Shown here one piece after another: positions 50,390 to 63,410 of a stretch of 64,000 bases of DNA. The DNA is from Allolobophora icterica (Eukaryota > Annelida > Clitellata > Crassiclitellata > Lumbricidae): assembly GCA_963556255.1 (NCBI GenBank), contig OY744606.1, positions 7,446,106 to 7,510,105 of the forward strand, read 5' to 3'. The position numbers and the translations under genes are program-made. The notes below the pieces were generated by a model, which worked only from the letters and a program-made list of their open reading frames with translations, was not told the DNA's origin and did not search any database. Numbering within the stretch: the stretch's first letter is position 1; the number at the start of each line of letters is the position of its first letter.

Positions 50390-51620
50390 CCTCGAGTTAA
50401 GTTAGGTTAGCATTTGTAATTTTATAAACTGTTTTCAACACTACTCCAGTAGTCCTATGTTATATATTACATAGTTACTATTCATGCTATTATTAATACT
50501 TACCACAGAATGCGTATTTATATCGAAAAGATACACCTATTAGTAAAACGCATACGAATGAAGCTGATAAACATGAAAGAAGTCGCAATAAGCCCGCGTT
50601 AGGCCTATTTATAGAATAATTTGAATTCTGAAAAAATATTTTTTGTAGTCTATTTTTAGCACCAAAAAGTCGTTATTACGACTTTAAAGTCGTTATAACG
50701 ACTTTATTTTTTTTGTTACCAGATGACCGGAACGGGCCACCGTAGTTTTTTATGCTGTGGATATATTTGAACTGTTGGAATCCATTCAATTGTCGGTCCA
50801 CAACTCTGCCACTGTCACTTTTGGATCGTGCCAGTCCTAATCCTAGATAGAGTGGGAGGGCGACTCAATTCATCTTTCGTTATAACACAGAATCGTTAAG
50901 CAGAAACTTCTAATCCAAAACTTTAAATGAAAGATAACTTTGATAAGATATGGTCGCAATCAGCGGCATTGACAGCCAAAAATTTCGTTAAACAAGGAAA
51001 GTACAAACGTAAAACAATGCTCCGGGAAAGACAACTTTCTATCGGCTGCAACATAGCTTTATAGTTGTTAATTTCTTTCTTATGTACGGATAGAGGCATG
51101 GTAGTCGCAAGATATTAAACAATGCAAACTAACTAACTCAGTTTAATAACTACACTTTGTCCTCGACGAGGGAGAGGATTGACCATCCGTCATTCCGCCC
51201 TCATAAACCGAGGGTGAAAAAAATTCAGTGGCTAACAATTCATACTCATGGCTGCCCCGGGGCTAGCTTAATGGACTCCTCCGTATCTTACTCCTTCTCC
51301 CCTCCTTCTCCCCTCTCCATCCTCCTTCTACTGCTACTGCTCCTTCTCCTGCTCCTCTTCCTCCTTTTGCCAATGTGATGTTACGGTGAAAACTGCACAA
51401 CATCTGTTCTACCGACGTCAACGGCCGTTGATGCCTTAAGATGTCGTTAAAATGTTTTGCATCCAATCCAATCGATATGCCTGCATTCTTAATGACGATC
51501 AGTCATGTTATCGAAACACCGAGAACAGCACAAAAAATTTCATATCGACTTCGACGGAATTGATGCCATAAAACCTTTTCGAATCCATCCAGACATTTGA
51601 GAATCAAAGTCCGATATTAA

Positions 51621-51900
51621 ACCCAACAGTGAGAACTGAAAAAAGACGGTGTGCCCAGACATTAAGCCTATGCGTCTGGGATGGTGCAGAAGTGAAACCA
51701 GGATAGGAGAGCCTTCCCTTAAAATCGATCACCCACCAGAATGACCGACCGACCGTCGAAATGGATCGCTTACATCCCTGCAACTCTTATAGCTGTCTGT
51801 GGAATTTTGAGCTTAAATAAAACGCTAACGTATAGCGCACGATGTCAGCTTTAGATATGGGATTGAAGCAGCTTGGATCGCTTGCAGTCAGCTTTTGATC
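51621..51900. other. No gene seen
   Basis: This is unassigned sequence. Confidence 0.35.
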
Positions 51901-51995
51901 GATAGCCTGTGTGTGTGTGTGTGTGTGTGTGCGTGCGTGCGTGCGTGTGTATGTGTGTGTGTGCCTGTGCGTGCAGGGATGTATGTGTTTGTGTG
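51901..51995. repeat. (TG)n/(CGTG)n microsatellite
   Basis: This is an imperfect TG run with GCGTGCGT interruptions. Confidence 0.93.
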
Positions 51996-52659
51996 TGTAT
52001 CTGTATGTATCGACTTCTGCCAGTACAAAGCTTGGATCAAGAAGGAGGCGACTCAAACCATTTTCATTTCAGTGTCGTTAAGCAGCAATTAAACTCACAT
52101 GTCTCAACTCCTGCGTGTTTGTAAATTAAAAACTAATAAACTGTATATATGTATGTATATGTATATGCATAGACTTACATACATCCACATACATACTTAT
52201 GAACGTGTCAATAGATCTATGCAGATACTTTCTATCAATTTCGTTAGGCCCTACATCATGTCAATGTGACAAGTTGTTAAACCAGGATAAGTTTATCACG
52301 TTGTTCGAATGCTGATGTATGCATTTAAATATGTAGGCACGCATATAAACAAATCTCTCTTATAATGTATACATATTTATTCAAACAGATAGGAAAAGGT
52401 CAGTGCTTCGTGTGGGTGTGGTATAATGTTGTGCATAACGTTAGTATTTGTTCCAAGTGAAATGTCTTCTCGTTGGTATACGTAATCACAGTCGTTGATC
52501 GCATGCAACATAACGTTTGTGTGTGGGTGTATATTGTATAAGGCCTCAACCACGCTCATTTCTCAATGAACTGTTCGGGTGAGATCCTTCATCACCTCTA
52601 CCCGTTTGAATGGATCCAATCATAGCACTGACGCCCGTAAATTTCTGTGCAAGTAAAGC
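51996..52659. other. No gene seen
   Basis: Short ATGTAT tracts lie at about 52140-52190. There is no coding signature. Confidence 0.4.
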
Positions 52660-52835
52660 TTTTTAAATTTTACTGCCTTAGTCCAAATCCCGACCAGGGC
52701 AGATATTTGGTTCGAGATTTCTGCTCCTCCTGCGCCTATAGCCAACTCAGCTATGAGTACACTGACCGTACACTGATAAGACGGCGAGGGAGAGGACTGG
52801 CCACCCACCTCATATGCCGAGGCTAAGAAAATTAT
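52660..52835 (+). repeat. tRNA-derived SINE copy 2
   Basis: It shares CGCCTATAGCCAACTCAG and CATATGCCGAGGCTAAG with the copy at 45885-46095. A weak box B-like TGGTTCGAGATTTC is at about 52709. Confidence 0.65.
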
Positions 52836-53284
52836 TTACGAACGATACTGAAATTTAGCATTACCAATAAAATGACTACTGTCCCCCTCTCGGCGAGCCT
52901 CTCTGTAATTACATTTACGTTGCGCTTAGACGTTTAAATTACATTTTACATAAGATAGGCACCTCCTGCAAGACAATCAGGCTTTTTACATAGTCATAAA
53001 ATTAGTCATAATTATTTCAGCCACCATATGACTCTCAATTTTAGCGAATGGGAGTTCCTATACCCGACCGTTTGTAAAGTATCAGTAGGCCTATAGTTTC
53101 TAAATCATTGACGCTGCTGTAGGTAGAAAATATTTTAGAGAAACATTTAGTCGTTACTGTTGGTGGCAGACATTCACCAGTCGTTTCGGCTCACGAGAGT
53201 CGGAAATGTTGCGGATTCGAAACCGGGACTATTCTCTATCTCTCTTTGAAAGGATATGAAACTCTTTCCTATTGGAGACTCCGT

Positions 53285-53625
53285 GTGGTGTCCTCCTCAT
53301 CGCTATAATCATCATCACCATCAACCTCGTTGTCATCACCAGCAACAACATCATCAGTGTCGTTATCATCATCATCACAATCACTGTCACCAGCATCATC
53401 GTTGTCGTTGCCACCAATGTCATCGTCAACGTCATCATCACCATCATCATCATCATCATCATCATCTATAATATTCGTCATCACCCTCATAACCATCACC
53501 GATGTCGTCGTTATCGTTTGCGTAATCAACGCCGTCATCATACCATCGTAGTCGTCATCATCTCCATAATCACGTTATCACCACTGTAGTCGTCGTCATC
53601 GCCACCGTTTTCATCACCATGACCC
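53285..53625. repeat. (CATCAT)n-like trinucleotide tract
   Basis: This is an imperfect CATCAT/CGTCAT/CACCAT tract of about 340 bp that generates His-, Met- or Asp-rich frames. Confidence 0.93.
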
Positions 53626-53752
53626 TCGACAGTCAAATTACTTCCTTTTTTCGTTTTTTCCGTTTTTCCCGTTTTTTTATTTTTTTTAATGAACGACTTT
53701 TTTCCGTTTTTTTTTAGTTTCTAACGTTTTTAACAACTATGCTTGTCACTGC

Positions 53753-54004
<252 letters not shown>

Positions 54005-54267
54005 GCGCAAGCGCAAGCGCGCGCAAGCGCAAGCGCAAACGGACCAAGTGCACATGCACCCACGCACGCATTAATCTATTCTAATGATTTATATAGCGCC
54101 GTCATAATAATGCACGAGGCATCAATGGATGGTGGCTTCGTCGTCGACGTCATGGTCCAATAGAGAAGCCAAGTCGAAATCCGATAAGTCAGGCTAAACG
54201 AAGCAGTCCCGGATTTAGGCATAAGCTGAAAATCTACAGCTTAGAGCCTCACAATCCGCATGACCCT

Positions 54268-54613
54268 AAGCAATTCTGAATTTTTAAAATGTTAGGTGTA
54301 CTACATACATGATTATATATATATAATAATATATATACAATTCTGAATTTTAAAAATTTTAGGTGTACTATATATATAATTATATATATATACAATTCTG
54401 AATTAAAAATTTTTTAGGTGTACTATATATATAATTACATATATTATATATATATATACAATTATGAATTTTAAAAATTGTAGGTGTACTATATATATAA
54501 TTATATATATATATATATACAATTCTGAATAAAAAAATTTTTAGGTGTACTATATATATAATTATATATATTATATATATATACAATTCTGAATTTTTTA
54601 AATGTTAGGTGTA

Positions 54614-54648
<35 letters not shown>
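54268..54648. repeat. Tandem repeat of about 60 bp, six copies
   Basis: The unit is ACAATTCTGAATTTT, AAAATTTTAGGTGTACTATA and an AT run of variable length. The AT run length differs between copies. Confidence 0.9.
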
Positions 54649-54649
<1 letters not shown>

Positions 54650-54807
54650 AACGTAGAACTAGATACCGAGAATGCCAGAGAGCCAAACGCTGTTATGGTG
54701 CGAGCCACAACAACCAGGATATCCGCTGATTCGGTGCAATATTTGCTAGCATGCCGTAGCGAGGGGTGTTCCAGCGGTGCCATGCAGAGGCGTAGCTAGG
54801 GCGTGCA

Positions 54808-55387
54808 CAGTTATGGGTAAACTCACACAAGAAATGAGTTAAATCAAAACTCAACTCACGCACCTCAAAATGAGTTTAAACTCAAACTCAACTCATCCTA
54901 AGTGAAATGAGTTAACTCAAACTCAGTTGTTAAATGAATTAACTCATAAACTCACACGTTTCATACTAGCACGTTCTAATCGAGCAACAATTTTTCCATC
55001 ACGCCTACTTGTAACAGAAAAATATTTTCCATCAAGAATACACGGTACTTCAGCCATGTTGTTCTTAACTGTTCACAATATACAAACTATGCAGTGCTTA
55101 AATACTGTCCGCTAGCAGTGTTTACGACCCTCCCTGCCGTCACCACTCGCCAGTATGGAAAGTCGACGATATAAAAAGGCTTGTTTCAACATAATATGTG
55201 CCGAGTGCCGAAGAGTGAGTTGAGTTTAAAATAATTGACAGTTAAAACTCAAACTCACAGAAAATATGAGTTAACTCAAACTCATAACTCACGCTCTTTA
55301 AGGTGAGTTAACTCAAACTCATAAATCACAGCAAGTGAGTTAACTCGTGAGTTTAAACTCATATGAGTTAACTCATACCCAACACTG
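54808..55387. mobile_element. hAT-type MITE, 580 bp (GAGTTAACTC-rich)
   Basis: The ends CAGTTATGGGTAAACTCA and GAGTTAACTCATACCCAACACTG are inverted (quoted in part). The duplication GGCGTGCA is perfect (54800-54807, 55388-55395). It sits in an outer CAGAGGCGTAGC-ended repeat starting near 54785. Confidence 0.85.
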
Positions 55388-55395
55388 GGCGTGCA

Positions 55396-55952
55396 GGGGG
55401 TACATGTGTCCCCGGGCGCCAAGAGAAGGGGCACCAAAATGAGGATTAAGCTGAATAATTTTACTCTTAATTTCGGTGCAATTTTAACTAATTCATCCCA
55501 AACAAATTTATTGTGACAAATTCAATATGATTTAATTTTGGCACACCAAATATATCCAGTTATATCATCATTGCTTACAAACCAGTTCTCATGTATGATT
55601 TTGGCGCCCCATTGAACACTACGGGGCAACATACATGTATCTGTATTTTTCATATTTTATTTCAATAAAATTAAAATTGCAATTCGATTATTTGGAAAGT
55701 GCATAATAGTAAAACGGGGAGGGGGAGGGGCCAAATTCATAGTTCGTCCCGACTCCCCGGGCGCAAAACAGGGGGCAGCTCAAGAGGGGCAACACATTTT
55801 GAGACGGAATGATTTCATTGTTAAACTAATTACTTTATCTTGAAATATAATATCCATTTAAAAATAAATAAATGTAATAAAATTATGTAACAACAAATAA
55901 AAGTGAATATATAATATAATATATATATAGAATATATATATATAATAGATAA
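55396..55952. other. Outer repeat remainder, no gene
   Basis: CCCCGGGCGC words at about 55412 and 55757 are in the same orientation, suggesting a repeat remnant. An AT-rich tail precedes the next element. Confidence 0.45.
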
Positions 55953-56825
55953 TAGGGTTGCCACCTTTCTAAACTAGGTAGTCGGGACGTAATTTTGGAG
56001 CACCCAAATTGTACAACACCCCACAATCGCTGTGGGACTAGAGGCGAAACTCGCACAACCGAGTAATTTTGTGGGAATGTAACTATTTAAACAAGACGAT
56101 TAAGATCACGATTAATGATTTTGAACACTGTTCAGATGTCAGGATGTGTTTAATTGTCGTTATTTATGATATTTCACTTCGTCTGCGTTATAAATTTATA
56201 ATGGTGTTGAACAAATGTAGTGCGGGTAATGTGTTTTAAGCCATAACATTTTTTAGTTCGGAAAAATTACCACAAATTTCAAAGCAGGGACATTTGGCTG
56301 TTCCGACTGGGTCAAGTAAGGACGCGGGACATTTACCTGGAAATCTGGACGGTCCCGACAAAATCTGGAGGGGTGGCAACTAGCAACCGGAAATCGCCTC
56401 GGATATTTGCCTCGGCCGAATATCCCGTTTTTCGGTACTATTCGCCTCGGCAAATACTGTACACACAAATAGTTGCAAATAAAATTAGTAAACTTATTCA
56501 ATAAACTTACCGTACTTACGTATATAAATGTTCAGCCTTAAAACAAATAAGTCCACAACGGATGTTAAAGGGTTGTGCTCCATCTAATATTCGATCTGGC
56601 GTTTATTTAATTCATTATTTATTTCTAAAATTCAAAATGTATTAGTCACTTATTACAAGTAAAGAAATTTATTTCAATAATTTTTCATTACATGAAAATT
56701 TGAAGCTTCGCATGTGGAACAAATGGTACTCGGTTCGTACCCGGATCCGACAAATAGTACATCCAGATACTCGGATTCGGTACTCGGTGGAAAGTCTACC
56801 TGGTTATGCCCTAGTGGCAACCCTA
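55953..56825. mobile_element. Non-autonomous DNA transposon, 873 bp
   Basis: The ends TAGGGTTGCCAC and GTGGCAACCCTA are perfectly inverted. The flanks ATAGATAA and ATAGATAG agree at 7 of 8 positions. The interior contains another GGTGGCAACTAGCAAC near 56373, so the structure may be composite. Confidence 0.75.
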
Positions 56826-56833
56826 ATAGATAG

Positions 56834-57321
56834 ACACCTGCTTATTTAAAAATTGTCGTTTGAACTTATTTATATAGTAAATATTATATATAGATTTGGT
56901 CATTATTTGTTAAGTTGATCTTGGGGGGGTGGGCTATTATAGCTTGCTACGCTGTTTGTTAGCACAAAAAGTCAGCAAGGAGCGGAAATATAATAGGTCG
57001 GTTGATTTGATTACTATGTTTTTGGATTATAAAGCAGATTTTAAATGTAATTCTTTTGCTCGATGAACAACCAATATAATGAACCCGACATTTGTGTAAT
57101 CGTAATTGTAACTCCAAATTTATAAATAGCTGCTCTGAAGCTAAGCACAGGGCACCAGCTTATTGACGAGCGCTGAGTCGTGTCAGAAGGGTTGTCCAGA
57201 GGAGATCAAAGTCCGTTTGTCAGAGATACCAGAAAGAGGAGGCAGAGGAGCTGCTAAAGCGGGCTTCGTTGAGGACGAGAAAGCTTGGAGGGCGAAGGAT
57301 TGGATGGATTAGGGTAGAATT
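56834..57321. other. No gene seen
   Basis: 57096-57310 resembles the 3' UTR of a LINE or SINE (AAGCACAGGGCACCAGCTTATTG), but the identity is weak. Confidence 0.35.
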
Positions 57322-57329
57322 CCTGAAGA

Positions 57330-57659
57330 CATGGGCGTCCGGAGGTGGGTGGCATTTGCCCCTGGATTTTGCGCATATTTTACAAAAATAAAATCTTTTT
57401 GATTATTATGATTGTTACAAGAGGAATTTCAATGCGAAAAACACTTAATTATTTAGGTAAAGTCCTTGACCATTATTTATGCTTAAAGTTATCATGTGTT
57501 CTGTGCTCGTGAATAGCTATGCAAAAACGTCATCCCCATAAAAAAATTTGCCCCCTTAAAAATTTTGTCCCCTACTAAAAGTGTGCCCTCTACAAAAGTT
57601 TTGCTCCCTACACAAATTTTGTCCACCCCGCGCCATAAAAATTCATACGGATGTCCATG
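57330..57659. mobile_element. hAT-type MITE, 330 bp
   Basis: The ends CATGGGCGTCCG and CGGATGTCCATG are inverted. The duplication CCTGAAGA is perfect (57322-57329, 57660-57667). Confidence 0.87.
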
Positions 57660-57924
57660 CCTGAAGAGGTTGGACTTTGGGTTTTTAACTTTTTATTATG
57701 GGTCTTAAAAGAAAGGCATGTATTGCAGTTTCAGTGAAAGATATTTACGATAGGCAGACTGGAAAGCGAGATACAATGCTGTTTATTTCATGACATTAAC
57801 AGTGCACATAAACAGCACTGTTTATGACACGCCATTAACAGCACTGCGAAAATAATCAAGAGAATAACAGAGTCATGTTCGTTTGAAAAATATGTTACAT
57901 CGACTTACTTGTTTACTTAGTATA

Positions 57925-58475
57925 ATAGTCCTTGCCATGCAGGTCTGCAGCTGGGCATTGTATCTTCTCCATTCATCTCTCTCCATTGCCAATCTTTTAA
58001 CATCGTATACAGGCTACCACGATATCTCCTGCACCTCAAGTCGTCTCTGGTGGTCTCCGGCCAGTCCTTCCCCTTTTCCTTTTCCCCTCAGGGATCCAGC
58101 TCATCACTTGGATGGCTCTTCTATGCATAAGCGTAATTTGTAGGGGGGACTAGGAGTACCCGTACCCTCACCCCGCCCCCATTTCTTGGACTGGGGGTAA
58201 CGTACACCCACTTTTTGAACAATGCCAATCAATATTTTATTAGTGTGCCTTTCCAGAGATCACAATCTCCGCCTTGCTTTCGCGCATGTAAGAAAGTGGT
58301 ACCCCCAATTTTTAGACTAAAGTTACGCCTCTGCTTCTATCCGTGTTCATACGAACCACATGTCCCATCCATATTAATCTTCGCTTTCTGATAATTATGG
58401 TCTCGACATACTCTTCTCCCGTCCACTCTCTCTTATGGTTTTGTTCGGTATTGATCACGAATAACGACTGAAACA
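57925..58475 (-). pseudogene. LINE C-terminal remnant split by a MITE
   Basis: On the minus strand, 58470-58340 encodes RKRRLIWMGHVVRM and 58120-57940 encodes GKRKRGRTGRRPPETT, then a damaged tail. These are the consecutive WxGHVxR and GKRKRGRPR blocks of an APE-type LINE. The MITE at 58126-58333 lies between them. Confidence 0.78.
58126..58333. mobile_element. hAT-type MITE, 208 bp
   Basis: The ends are CATAAGCGTAATTT and AAAGTTACGCCTCTG. The flanks CTTCTATG and CTTCTATC (58118-58125, 58334-58341) match at 7 of 8 positions. It interrupts a LINE coding remnant. Confidence 0.75.
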
Positions 58476-58562
58476 TGCAGAATTCTGGCCACCTATGATG
58501 TGCCGCCTTCAGTCGTTTTTTGTTTTATTTTGTTTTTGTTAGAACTCAGATGTCTTTGCAGA

Positions 58563-58643
58563 TAAGCAAGCAAACACACACAGACATACACACACAAACA
58601 TGTTGACACACACACACACGCACACACACACACACACACACAC

Positions 58644-58699
<56 letters not shown>

Positions 58700-58717
58700 T
58701 TGCACGCACGCACACAC
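58563..58717. repeat. (CA)n microsatellite
   Basis: This is a CA run with CGCACG and TACA interruptions. Confidence 0.95.
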
Positions 58718-59047
58718 GCAGTACTTTTAGATTAACGTACACTTGTACAGTATGCAACATCGACATAATTATGTAGGCCTCTATTGCAGGGATTGAATTG
58801 TCGAGGGTTGGGAGGGTTCAGACCCCAAATTCGTTTTTCAACCCCTCCAGTTAATTCGCAAAAAATACCTTGGCGGGTTAAGTTAAACCCCTCAGCACAT
58901 CTTTCAGTAGTTTAATGGATCTTGTATGCTTAATTAGTTAAAACTACTGCTTTGCTTTTTAGCTCAGTTTTCATTCAAACCGCTTCAGTGTTTGTTAAGT
59001 CTTAATGTTGCAAGAAATCTTCGGAAAAAACTCGAGTTTTCCAGTAA
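58718..59047. other. No gene seen
   Basis: This is unassigned sequence between a microsatellite and a MITE. Confidence 0.35.
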
Positions 59048-59485
59048 GGGGCCGTCCACATATTACGTACGCAATGAGGGGAGGGGGAGGGGATCTGATT
59101 TAGGCGATTTTACGTACGGGTGCGAACGGGGGGGGGAGGAGGACAAAAGTGTACGTACGCAAAATAAATTTCTAATTATGACGTCCACATTAGCCTATTT
59201 ATAAATATTGTCCTATAGTCGTCCGATGGCATTTTATTACATTATATAAAAGCCATGTGCAGTTATTCTGTGCTGTGAACGAGATACCTATAATTTGTCT
59301 ATTTTGGCCCTCACTCATCCTTCAATCTGGCCTTAAAGTGCAGACACTTTCTGCAGCTGGTCTTCGGGGGGGGGGTGCGTCAAGTGTACGTACGCAGGGG
59401 TGTGTGGAAGAAAGTACGCTTGCGAACAGGGGGGAGGGAGTCCAATTTTCCCGGATTTTTGCGTACGTAATATATGGATGGCCGC
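59048..59485. mobile_element. MITE family A copy 2, 438 bp
   Basis: The ends GGGGCCGTCCACATATTACG and CGTACGTAATATATGGATGG match the element at 14706-15155. TAA flanks both sides (59045-59047, 59486-59488). The interior CTGCAGCTGGTCTT and CAAGTGTACGTACGC are shared with copy 1. Confidence 0.82.
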
Positions 59486-59488
59486 TAA

Positions 59489-59934
59489 GTATTCTTTATT
59501 GTTCGATTTTAGACACAGCTAAGCATCATCGAGTATACACACACCCACTACAATTTGGCATGCATACCGGTTTTTAGGCACGTAAGAAGTTCCGGTCGGG
59601 ACATCCGGACATGTTAGAAATTTTCAACTCCCTATAGTTCAAGTTTGACAATCTCAAACCCTGCCCTACTGCAATTGTAATCTGACATTTATAATAATGA
59701 CAGTTATTGCGATTGTACTGTTGAAACTGATATCGGTGCAATGGATGTAAATATGAGCGTCATGAGCAGACAACGTGTTCGATTGTTATCGATGGTAAAC
59801 GAGGAAGGGAGTGTGCTCCGTGGCTGCAGCTGGCTCCTGCATGCACGCCATCGGCACGGTTATTTTATCGACTGAATGAAAGGGATTGGCAACAACTATT
59901 TAAACATGGACAAACGCAATTATTCAGTTTGGTT
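59489..59934. other. No gene seen
   Basis: AATTGTAATCTGACATTTATAA (about 59670-59695, quoted in part) also occurs near 2966, suggesting the end of a dispersed repeat. Confidence 0.35.
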
Positions 59935-60080
59935 ATTTGCTATCAGGTTAGAGCGCTTGCCTTGTAATTTGGAGAGTACGGGTTCGAGCCTCCTCCTCTG
60001 AGACGGTTACTGTGAAGGGACTTTGAGCAAGCCCTTCACTTGCAATTGCTCAGCGCCATCGATTGATGCTTGGTCATTAT
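59935..60080 (+). repeat. tRNA-derived SINE-like copy
   Basis: Box A-like TATCAGGTTAGAGCGCTTGC (59941) and box B-like GGGTTCGAGCCTC (59980) have tRNA spacing. The intervening stem-loops do not form a full cloverleaf. Confidence 0.6.
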
Positions 60081-60219
60081 AATTATAGTGGCGTTTAAAA
60101 TGCGTAATTAGAAGACAAAGGGTTTCAAAAATAAATTTATTGGCAATATGTACGTAGATTAAACATCCTTGTTACGACGCAGTAGAGGGAAATGTTTGAT
60201 CATTACAAATATGTACATG

Positions 60220-60463
<244 letters not shown>

Positions 60464-60585
60464 CGGTATAAATCATTGTGGGTGGGATTTAAGTGTAGTA
60501 GAGTCCCGGTTATCGAGCGGATCCAGGTGCCATCAGAAAGTGTAATTTTTTCAATTTACAATTTTAAACTTTTCTGGCTCCACAA

Positions 60586-60857
60586 CAGTGGCGTCACGAG
60601 GGGGTGCGGGGGACCGCACCGGGTGACACCCTCAGAGGGGTGCAGAGTTTCAGCAGAAATCAGGGACATGAAATTTTTTAAGATGACGAATTCCTAAAAA
60701 AGGTCTTGACATTTTTGTGAGACGAATTCCTAAAAGAAAGGTCATCAAATTTCACTTAAAGCTGAAAGTCTATGCTAATTTACATTTTTGACCCTTTTAA
60801 TGAGGGTGACACCATGACTTACCGCACTGGGTGACACCAGCCCTAGTGACGCCACTG
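60586..60857. mobile_element. hAT-type MITE, 272 bp
   Basis: The ends CAGTGGCGTCAC and GTGACGCCACTG are perfectly inverted. The duplication CTCCACAA is perfect (60578-60585, 60858-60865). The interior repeats ACCGCACYGGGTGACACC at both ends. Confidence 0.92.
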
Positions 60858-60865
60858 CTCCACAA

Positions 60866-63000
60866 TATGGTCAACATAACAATGACTGCATTTTCAATCT
60901 TGCTTTTGCAACCGTTTCTGCGTGACCAGGCTACCAGATACATAACTCTGGTGTCAAACAAACTGTCCGACCGTACACCATAGTAGTTCAGCTTTTGTGA
61001 ACATTGTACAGCAGGGAGCTCTTCTGAGCCAATGGAGAGATTGCGTACACTTCCCCGCACCCAGTGTGGGAATTGTAGAAAAAAGACTGAGCATTTTATC
61101 CGTATTTTGAACATTTTACCCGTATTTTGCAAACTGATGTCAACCAAAGTTGAAAGCAGCTGATTTCAATGCTAGCAGTTTTGCAAGTCAGACTCGAATC
61201 AAAATCAATTCCTTTGTTGAGAAAATTCAAATATGCATACATGATACACCATGGACACGTCTTATCTTTGTTACAGACTCGAAGTCAAATAATGCTAAAT
61301 CACAATAGCACAACTGAGGGGTTGGAAACGATCCCCTGGGGTGCGCAATGAAGACTTAACAGGGAGTGTTCTAAGAAAGACTAGGGGGTTGAACTCCTCA
61401 ACCCAGACAATTCCCACTCTGCCCGCACCTCAAATTCTCATCCCTCAGCACACAACCTCATGACTTTTACAACAGTCTATACAGAATTTCTCATTCACTA
61501 ACATCATCGGGAACTAATGTCACCGCCACCTCTTTACCACCACACCCGTCGGCTTTCGGCGATGTCGATGCGCCGCATCTGTCGCCCCTCGCGCAGGCGC
61601 CAACCCATCACTCGTCTGCGGCCGCCTTTCAGCCCAGGCCCCACAGGAGAGTTTGCTCTGCTCCTTTGTCGCTCGAAGAGGAGGAGGAGGAAGAAGAAGA
61701 GGAGGAGGAGGAGGATTAGGAGGAGGAGGTATATTGCTGCTACTGGTCTAACTGTGACCACGTTGCAGGCGTGGTAGGGGCGCAATACAAGCCTGTTCCC
61801 CATTGCGCCTGCTTCCTTCCAGCCTGGATCGGTCGAGCGACGCGAGCCCAGCCCTAACGCTGCAACGGCTGGCAGCGCATTGAAGCACGGGTGGAGTTAG
61901 GGCGGATGGGAGGAGTAGGCTTGGTGTACAGGGTCTGGCTCGCTGCAACGTCTCACGCATCGTAGAATCGGGTCAGACGTGATTAACCCGACAGTCATTC
62001 GAGGTAAAAAGCTGAGCAATTAGAAATCACAGAACCATTCCAGTCAGTCGGTCGTGGAGCTGTTTCTAACTCTGGTTCGGGATTTCCGATGCTCATCGGA
62101 TGCATTAGGGGGGATGTTATAAACTGCAGTCAACGGACTGAAAACAACGGCGGGAACTGTTTACTGGCGAACAATTGTTCTAGATGCAGACCGATTGTTA
62201 GGGCGATAGGTTGTTCGGCTACAGAAAGGGTCAGCCTATTGTCTTTGAGAAGTAGGGTAACGGGGCAGCATCGCGGAAATACTTGTGATGGTTTCAAGTT
62301 GTGAGGGGAGTTAGGACTTAGCTGGACGGTCAAGGTCTGATTTTAACATCTTCTGTAAACTGTGATAACGGCGGTTGTGGTTAATACCCTTTTCATTGTG
62401 GATTATTGAGGTTCATTGTCCTTAAGTTCATCGTCGCTGTCTTACCATTTCAGCAGGCGATGTTGCGGATTAATCATTTAGACTGTGATAAACCGAGGAT
62501 TTCAAGGGTGAGTTTACACTCTGTGTAGACGAGATGGACCCCAGAGGGAGATTTATCAACAAGCCAATCCATTGTACGGTTGTAATTGACTGGACGATTT
62601 CTTCAAACCGATTTATTTGCCGATGCGCTTGACTTCAGCGCAGGGAAATCAATAAAGTAAGTTCAAAGACGGTTAATTGGCCTACTGCTCATTATTTAGC
62701 AACACGTCCTTGAAACTGCCGCGATCTCATCCCACGTGGCCTCATGCCAACGACGTAACTGTCCTTATCCACTGCGCTTATCCCTTGCCCTATTTGGCCT
62801 TGTGAAAAGCTGCCTTGTCCTGATCGTTTGTGGCCCTGAACTTGGTGGTCTTCTGGCTTCTGGCGTCGAAGTTCTTTTTTAATGTTGTCCTTTTTCCAGT
62901 GTTCTTGATCAGGTTCTGTTCTCGTCTTGTCCTACGCCAATGTTCTTCATCTGGTTTGGTGGCCTCTTAAGTTCTGTCCGCACCGTGTCCTGTCGTCCTG
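60866..63000. other. Region upstream of the glycosyltransferase, no gene confirmed
   Basis: 61510-61960 is CpG-richer with a GAGGAGGA tract (about 61675-61730) and could be regulatory DNA or a first exon of the next gene. Nothing supports a specific coding call. Confidence 0.4.
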
Positions 63001-63300
63001 TTGTCCATAGACCTTGCCCGTATTTTGTTCTTTGGTCCAGTTGTCCTAAGCCTGGCCCTCATCTTGTCCTTTGATCTAATTGTCCTCAGACCGTGCCCTC
63101 ATCTTGTCCTTTCATCCAGTTGCCCTTGATCTTACCCTCATCTTATTCTTACGTCCAGTTGTCCTTAGATCTTTCCCTTAGCTTGTCCTTTGTTCCAATT
63201 GTTCTAAGGCCTTGCCCCATCTTGTCCCTTGATCTAACTTTTCTCAGACCGTGTCCTCATCTTGTCCTCTTGTCCAGTTTTCCCTAGACCTTGCCCTTAA
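63001..63300. repeat. 40-bp minisatellite, about 8 copies
   Basis: The unit TTGTCCTCAGACCTTGCCC, TCATCTTGTCCTTTGATCCAG (about 40 bp, diverged) repeats head to tail. It ends about 110 bp before the glycosyltransferase ATG, so it lies in its promoter, 5' UTR or a last upstream intron. Confidence 0.88.
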
Positions 63301-63410
63301 AATTCGCTTAGGTGTCCTCATACCTTGCGACTAAGAGATTACAGACCTTTCAAGGCCACATCCGTAATAGCTTCTGACTTTCTCACTCGGAGACGACCTT
63401 GACCTCGGTG

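Larger units (their letters stand above)
47281..50744. mobile_element. Foldback-like DNA transposon with very long inverted arms, 3.46 kb
   Basis: The termini TACGGTGGCCCGTTCCGG and CCGGAACGGGCCACCGTA are inverted. GTTTTT flanks both sides (47275-47280, 50745-50750). The arms share AAAGTCGTTATAACGACTTT palindromes and, further in, TTCATTCGTATGCGTTTTAC, then a block at 49591-49710 versus 50390-50520. The left arm is split by a LINE at 48022-49590. No transposase is visible. Confidence 0.8.
46830..51620. repeat. Degenerate host repeat array interrupted by transposons
   Basis: A loose unit (AAAATTTC...TCGATGTCAACG...GATGCCATAAGATG...CTGTTGGAATCCATCCAA) appears near 46850, 47160, 47250/50750, 51410 and 51540. 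The MITE at 46921 and the foldback at 47281 both inserted into copies of it. Confidence 0.5.
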
